This document shows positions 60,628-64,000 of a stretch of DNA of 64,000 nt, piece by piece. The translations under genes were made by a program, and so were the position numbers. Under the pieces are notes generated by a model. It did not search any database. It saw only the letters and a list, made by a program, of their open reading frames with translations, and was not told where the DNA came from. This stretch comes from Archangium gephyra (GTDB lineage: Bacteria; Myxococcota; Myxococcia; Myxococcales; Myxococcaceae), in the NCBI GenBank assembly GCA_003243425.1, contig QFQP01000019.1, forward strand, positions 82,066 through 146,065. Direction: 5' to 3'. The stretch's first letter is position 1. The number at the start of each line of letters is the position of its first letter.

Positions 60628-62235
60628 GTGGACTACGAGCGATACCAGAACCTGCACACCATCGTGATGTTGCGGGACATTTTGAGGAAGTGGTGGCGAG
60701 CCGAGCTGTGCTTCGCCGACAAGAACGGCACCGTCATCGAGTGGAGCAAGGGGCAGATCACCCCGCCGCCGAATGACTTCTGCCGGCTGTCCTTGTTTTC
60801 AAAGGAAGGCTTCCGCCGCTGTTCTGCGTCGGTGCGCGTGCTGCACGAGAAGTTCAAGTCGTCGCGCAAGCTGCGGCGATCGCAGTTCCACGAATGCCAC
60901 CTCGGCTTCTCGATCGTGGGCGCGCCGCTGTACGTCGAGAACGAGTACGAGGGCATGTTGTTCGTCGAAGGCTTCGCGCGGCAGGAGATCAGCCCGCGTG
61001 AAGCCGAGCAGCTCAAGGCGAAGATCACCGAGCTGAACCCCGGCACCACCGATCTCGATCGCGCGCTCGAGCGCATTCCACAGAGCGATGACCGCGAGAC
61101 CGAGAAGATCTGCGACCTGCTCGAGTTCGGCGCCAACGAGATCGCCAACTTCGAGTCTGAGCTGTCGAAGAAGGACGAGACGATTCAGTCGCTCTCGACC
61201 GAGCTGTCGGACCGCTACAAGTTCGAGAACATCATCGGCAAGTCGAACGCGATGATTGAGGTGTTCCGCATTCTCGAGAAGGTCTGCAACTCCGACTCGA
61301 CGGTGCTGGTGAACGGCGAGTCAGGCACCGGCAAGGAGCTCGTCGCGCGGGCCATTCACTACAACGGTCCTCGCAAAGACAAACCGTTCGTCGTGCAGAA
61401 CTGCTCGGCGTTCAACGACAACCTGCTCGAGAGCGCGTTGTTCGGTCACGTGAAGGGGTCGTTCACCGGGGCGCTGCGCGACAAGAAGGGCCTCTTCGAG
61501 GTCGCCGACGGCGGCACGTTCTTCCTCGATGAAGTAGGCGACATGTCGCCCGCGCTGCAGGTGAAGCTGCTGCGCGTGCTGCAGGAAGGCACGCTGACTC
61601 CGGTGGGTGGAACGCAGCAGCGCCAGGTCGACGTTCGCGTCATCGCCGCGACGCACAAGGACCTCGGCGTGATGGTGAAGAAAGGCGAGTTCCGCGAAGA
61701 CCTGTATTACCGCATCAACGTCATTCGCATTCAGGTGCCGCCGCTGCGCGAGCGCAAAGACGACATGCCGGTGCTGATGGACCACTTCATGCGCAAGCAC
61801 AAGAAGGACGGTCAGCGTTCGCGGGCCATCGCGAGTGACGCCTTGGCGATCATGCAGCAGTACCACTGGCCCGGGAACATTCGAGAGCTCGAGAACGAGA
61901 TCGAACGGCTGCTGGTGCTCGGGAGCGACCTCGAAATTCTGCCCGCGGAGCTGCTGTCGAGCCGCATTCGCGACGCGGTCAGCGGCGCGGCCGGTACGAA
62001 TGTGATCGGCGCCTCGCGCGTGACGCAATTGCCGGTCGGCAAGTTGAACGACGCGGTCGAGACGCTCGAGCGCGACATGATCAGCCAGGGGCTGAATCGC
62101 ACCAAGGGCAACAAGAGCAAGCTGTCGCGCGAGCTCGGCATTTCGCGCTCGAATCTGATCCTGAAGATTCAGAAGTATCAGTTGGAGAAGCCCGGCATGG
62201 CTGACTCCGATGACGAAGTGGAGTCGCAGCCGTGA
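60628..62235 (+). CDS. Sigma-54-dependent activator with PocR-like sensor
   Basis: This 535-residue protein is taken from GTG 60628 (VDYERYQNLHTIV); ATG 60667 is the alternative. The N-terminal region (about 25-155) has the Cys pattern FCRLSLF...RRC...FHECHLG and GAPLYVENEYEGMLFVEGF, typical of PocR sensors. A coiled segment follows, then AAA+ domain with Walker A GESGTGKE (about 230-237), GSFTGA instead of GAFTGA, and Walker B GTFFLDEVGDM. The Fis-type HTH is at the end. The next gene overlaps its stop, suggesting it is the target or partner. Confidence 0.9.
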   Translation: MDYERYQNLHTIVMLRDILRKWWRAELCFADKNGTVIEWSKGQITPPPNDFCRLSLFSKEGFRRCSASVRVLHEKFKSSRKLRRSQFHECHLGFSIVGAPLYVENEYEGMLFVEGFARQEISPREAEQLKAKITELNPGTTDLDRALERIPQSDDRETEKICDLLEFGANEIANFESELSKKDETIQSLSTELSDRYKFENIIGKSNAMIEVFRILEKVCNSDSTVLVNGESGTGKELVARAIHYNGPRKDKPFVVQNCSAFNDNLLESALFGHVKGSFTGALRDKKGLFEVADGGTFFLDEVGDMSPALQVKLLRVLQEGTLTPVGGTQQRQVDVRVIAATHKDLGVMVKKGEFREDLYYRINVIRIQVPPLRERKDDMPVLMDHFMRKHKKDGQRSRAIASDALAIMQQYHWPGNIRELENEIERLLVLGSDLEILPAELLSSRIRDAVSGAAGTNVIGASRVTQLPVGKLNDAVETLERDMISQGLNRTKGNKSKLSRELGISRSNLILKIQKYQLEKPGMADSDDEVESQP

Positions 62236-63104
62236 GCTATTTTCAGCAGGACTTTCTGGTCACCGAAGACGGTGCACCGCTGTGGTTCGAGACGCGTGGT
62301 GAGGGCAAGCGGTTGCCGGTGGTGCTCAACGATGGCCTCGGCTGCGACGGCTTCATCTGGCGCTACCTGTGGGAGCCGCTCACCGACGATCGCCGCGTGC
62401 TGCACTGGAACTACCGCGGTCACGGCAAGTCAGGCGTGGCGACGGACGATACGCGCATCGGCATGGAGTACATCACCGACGATCTCGCGCGGATGATGGA
62501 CGCGCAGAAGATGGAGTCGGCGGTCATCTTCGGTCACTCGATGGGCGTGCAGGTCTGCCTCGAGTTTCATCGTCGTCATCGCAATCGCGTGAAGGGCCTG
62601 GTGCTGATTTGCGGCAGCTACGGCACGCCGTTGGACACGTGGCATGATCACACCCTGCTCCGCGTTGCGTTTCCGTATGTGAATCGGTTGGTCGAACGCG
62701 TTCCGCACATCGCGAAGAAGCTGACGTCGCGGTTGATGAACACGCAGCTGGCGCTCGAGTTCGGCATTCGCACCGAGCTGAACCCCGCGCTCATGAAGCC
62801 CAACGACTTCGCGCCGTACATGGAGCACCTCGCGAAGATGAACCCGCTGTACTTCGTGCGAACGCTCGATTCGCTGAAGGATCATTCGGCGTGGGATCAC
62901 CTGCCGTACGTCGATGTGCCGACGATGGTGATTGGTGGCGAAGGCGACAAGTTCACGCCGGTGTGGCTGAGCCAGCGCATGGCCGAGTTCATTCCGGGCA
63001 GTGAGTACGTCTACGTGCCGGGCGGAACGCACACCGCGCCGTTGGAGCGACCGGGTCTGGTGAACGCGGCCATCAACCGGTTTCTCTTGTCCCTTGGAGG
63101 GTAA
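62232..63104 (+). CDS. Alpha/beta-hydrolase
   Basis: This 290-residue protein starts at GTG 62232, overlapping the sigma-54 activator stop by four bases. The nucleophile Ser is in GHSMG near residue 100, the oxyanion region is NDGLGCDG, and the His is in GGTHTAPLERPG. It is close to esterase/lactonase-type hydrolases; substrate unknown. Coupling to a PocR-type regulator suggests an inducible reaction. Confidence 0.9.
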   Translation: MSYFQQDFLVTEDGAPLWFETRGEGKRLPVVLNDGLGCDGFIWRYLWEPLTDDRRVLHWNYRGHGKSGVATDDTRIGMEYITDDLARMMDAQKMESAVIFGHSMGVQVCLEFHRRHRNRVKGLVLICGSYGTPLDTWHDHTLLRVAFPYVNRLVERVPHIAKKLTSRLMNTQLALEFGIRTELNPALMKPNDFAPYMEHLAKMNPLYFVRTLDSLKDHSAWDHLPYVDVPTMVIGGEGDKFTPVWLSQRMAEFIPGSEYVYVPGGTHTAPLERPGLVNAAINRFLLSLGG

Positions 63105-63110
63105 CTCGCG

Positions 63111-63944
63111 ATGCCAGCCTACTTAGGAATCATCTACTCCGTGGTCGAGTGCGATGCCCAAGACTTACGGTTTGAGAGTTACGCGAACGCAATCGTCTCA
63201 GTCATTGAGCAACAGGCCGTCTTAAGCACATCGCGCTCATGGGATCTTGGCCGCGACGGCATCACAATACAGCGAACCAAAATATTTGTATGCAGCTCAC
63301 TCAACACAACCATCGACAAAAAGTCACTCAAGGACCTTGAACGACTAAAAACAACCAAGGCGAATCCAGAAAAGGTCTATTTCTGTTCAAGTCGAGATCT
63401 GTCTGAGCACACCAAACAGAAGCTCAAAGACGAACTGCAGCGGAAATTTCCCTGGCGCATCGAAGTCTTGGGCGGCCGACAGTTGGTCGAGTTCGACCTC
63501 GCCAACGCAGACAAGACAAATAGCCCGAGCAACGCAGAAAACCACTACAGATCCGAGATCGAAGACTGCAACCGCCGACTCTCCGAACAATCGACAAACG
63601 ACGCATCGCTTGAAGCGATGCGTCTCGCACTAATGGCGCTTGGAGCTAGCCCTACCGATCCGAGGTCAGAACTTGGGGCCGCACTTGTACTGTCGCTCTA
63701 TTCGGCAGACAGTGGTCTCGGATTAAGTCCGAACCATGCAGCAAAGCAGCTGTCCAATCGACTCAAGCTAAACTCGACAATATCATCGACAACAATCACC
63801 ACACTCCTCAAATCGCTTGAACAGAAATCATTCTTAATCGAGGCCGAAGGACTGTTCTATCTTGACTCGAAAGGAAAGACCGCGCTTCAGGAGATGACTA
63901 CCAAGGGGGCTGCGTCACTACCACTACTACGTCAGATCGCCTGA
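63111..63944 (+). CDS. AT-richer gene, nuclease-like N-terminus plus winged helix-like C-terminus
   Basis: This 277-residue protein starts at ATG 63111 with GGAGGG close upstream. Residues about 20-55 have E...D-LGRDGITI, and VCSSL follows at about 60. KDLERLKTT and YFCSSRDLSEHTKQKL at about 76-105 and VLGGRQLVEF near 125 recall the PD-(D/E)xK/Mrr-like part found at the start of defence-linked proteins. The C-terminal about 100 residues are helical and look like a winged helix. Base use is clearly less GC-rich than its neighbours (25 G/C in 63301-63360 against 42 in 63001-63060). It may be the first gene of a transferred island beyond the window. Function not proven. Confidence 0.5.
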   Translation: MPAYLGIIYSVVECDAQDLRFESYANAIVSVIEQQAVLSTSRSWDLGRDGITIQRTKIFVCSSLNTTIDKKSLKDLERLKTTKANPEKVYFCSSRDLSEHTKQKLKDELQRKFPWRIEVLGGRQLVEFDLANADKTNSPSNAENHYRSEIEDCNRRLSEQSTNDASLEAMRLALMALGASPTDPRSELGAALVLSLYSADSGLGLSPNHAAKQLSNRLKLNSTISSTTITTLLKSLEQKSFLIEAEGLFYLDSKGKTALQEMTTKGAASLPLLRQIA

Positions 63945-64000
63945 CCGCCCGAGCCGGCGAAACGGAAAGTGGCCGCGGATGAAGCGGGTCACGAACGCTC

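Noticed and set aside
63945..64000. Last 56 bases: GC-rich, with GCGAAACGGAAAGTGGCCGC resembling a stretch near 38916-38935
   Set aside because: The match contains one substitution and one inserted base over about 20 bases and lies at the edge; it may be chance. A short open minus-strand frame is present but too short to judge.

Overview
The window looks like chromosomal DNA of a GC-rich delta-lineage bacterium, most likely a myxobacterium (Myxococcota). The reasons are high GC with GTG/TTG starts, many short lipoproteins with TPR, Kelch, Asp-box and Cys-rich repeats, an AgmX/PglI-type protein, a PEGA protein, a PocR-type sigma-54 activator, and ribosomal genes with Lys/Ala-rich extensions. 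I cannot name a genus from the sequence alone.

Layout. 1-5.7 kb: a left-truncated CHASE2 adenylate cyclase, a lipoprotein, and a six-gene minus-strand operon of small membrane proteins of YqjE/YqjD/YtxH type. 5.7-24 kb: an M1 aminopeptidase, a decayed gene remnant, a FabH-like ketoacyl synthase with a candidate operator, two acyl-CoA dehydrogenases flanking an AgmX/PglI-like protein, several lipoproteins (Asp-box, Kelch, two TPR), a PEGA protein divergent from a HAMP histidine kinase, and an M16 protease. 24-38.8 kb: the S10-spc-alpha ribosomal superoperon on the minus strand, rpsJ to rplQ, including secY, adk, infA and rpoA. rplC is absent from its usual place between rpsJ and rplD, and rpsN is absent between rplE and rpsH. 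tuf is absent upstream of rpsJ. 38.9-46 kb: a plus-strand tex-MBL-LuxR cassette sits between the S10 operon and rpsL-rpsG-fusA (minus strand), where tuf would be expected. 46-63.1 kb: rimI, a SurA-N-like protein, a DnaJ/CbpA homologue, a HEAT protein, a Cys-rich lipoprotein, tandem MuiA/DUF4139 paralogues, folD, a DjlA-like protein, a LysR regulator with a frameshifted divergent SDR gene, an aminotransferase, coaD, rsmD, and a PocR-type sigma-54 activator overlapping an alpha/beta hydrolase. 63.1-64 kb: an AT-richer gene with nuclease-like features, probably the left end of an accessory island.

How the genes fit together. The ribosomal block is one long convoy read leftward. A good sigma-70-like promoter lies before rpsJ and another before rpsL. 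Inverted repeats, some with U-tracts, occur between rpsG and fusA, rplO and secY, adk and infA, and rpsD and rpoA, with a strong terminator after rplQ. These could set stoichiometry among translation, secretion and RNA polymerase genes. Most of the remaining genes are envelope or housekeeping genes in one- to three-gene units. No tRNA, rRNA, CRISPR array, complete insertion sequence or origin was seen, and no stretch above 300 bases lacks a gene.

The best candidates for something undescribed are the structured rpsD-rpoA intergenic region with two mutually exclusive stems, the relocation of rplC, rpsN and tuf, the AT-richer nuclease-like gene at the right edge, the palindrome before the FabH-like gene, and the tandem MuiA pair.
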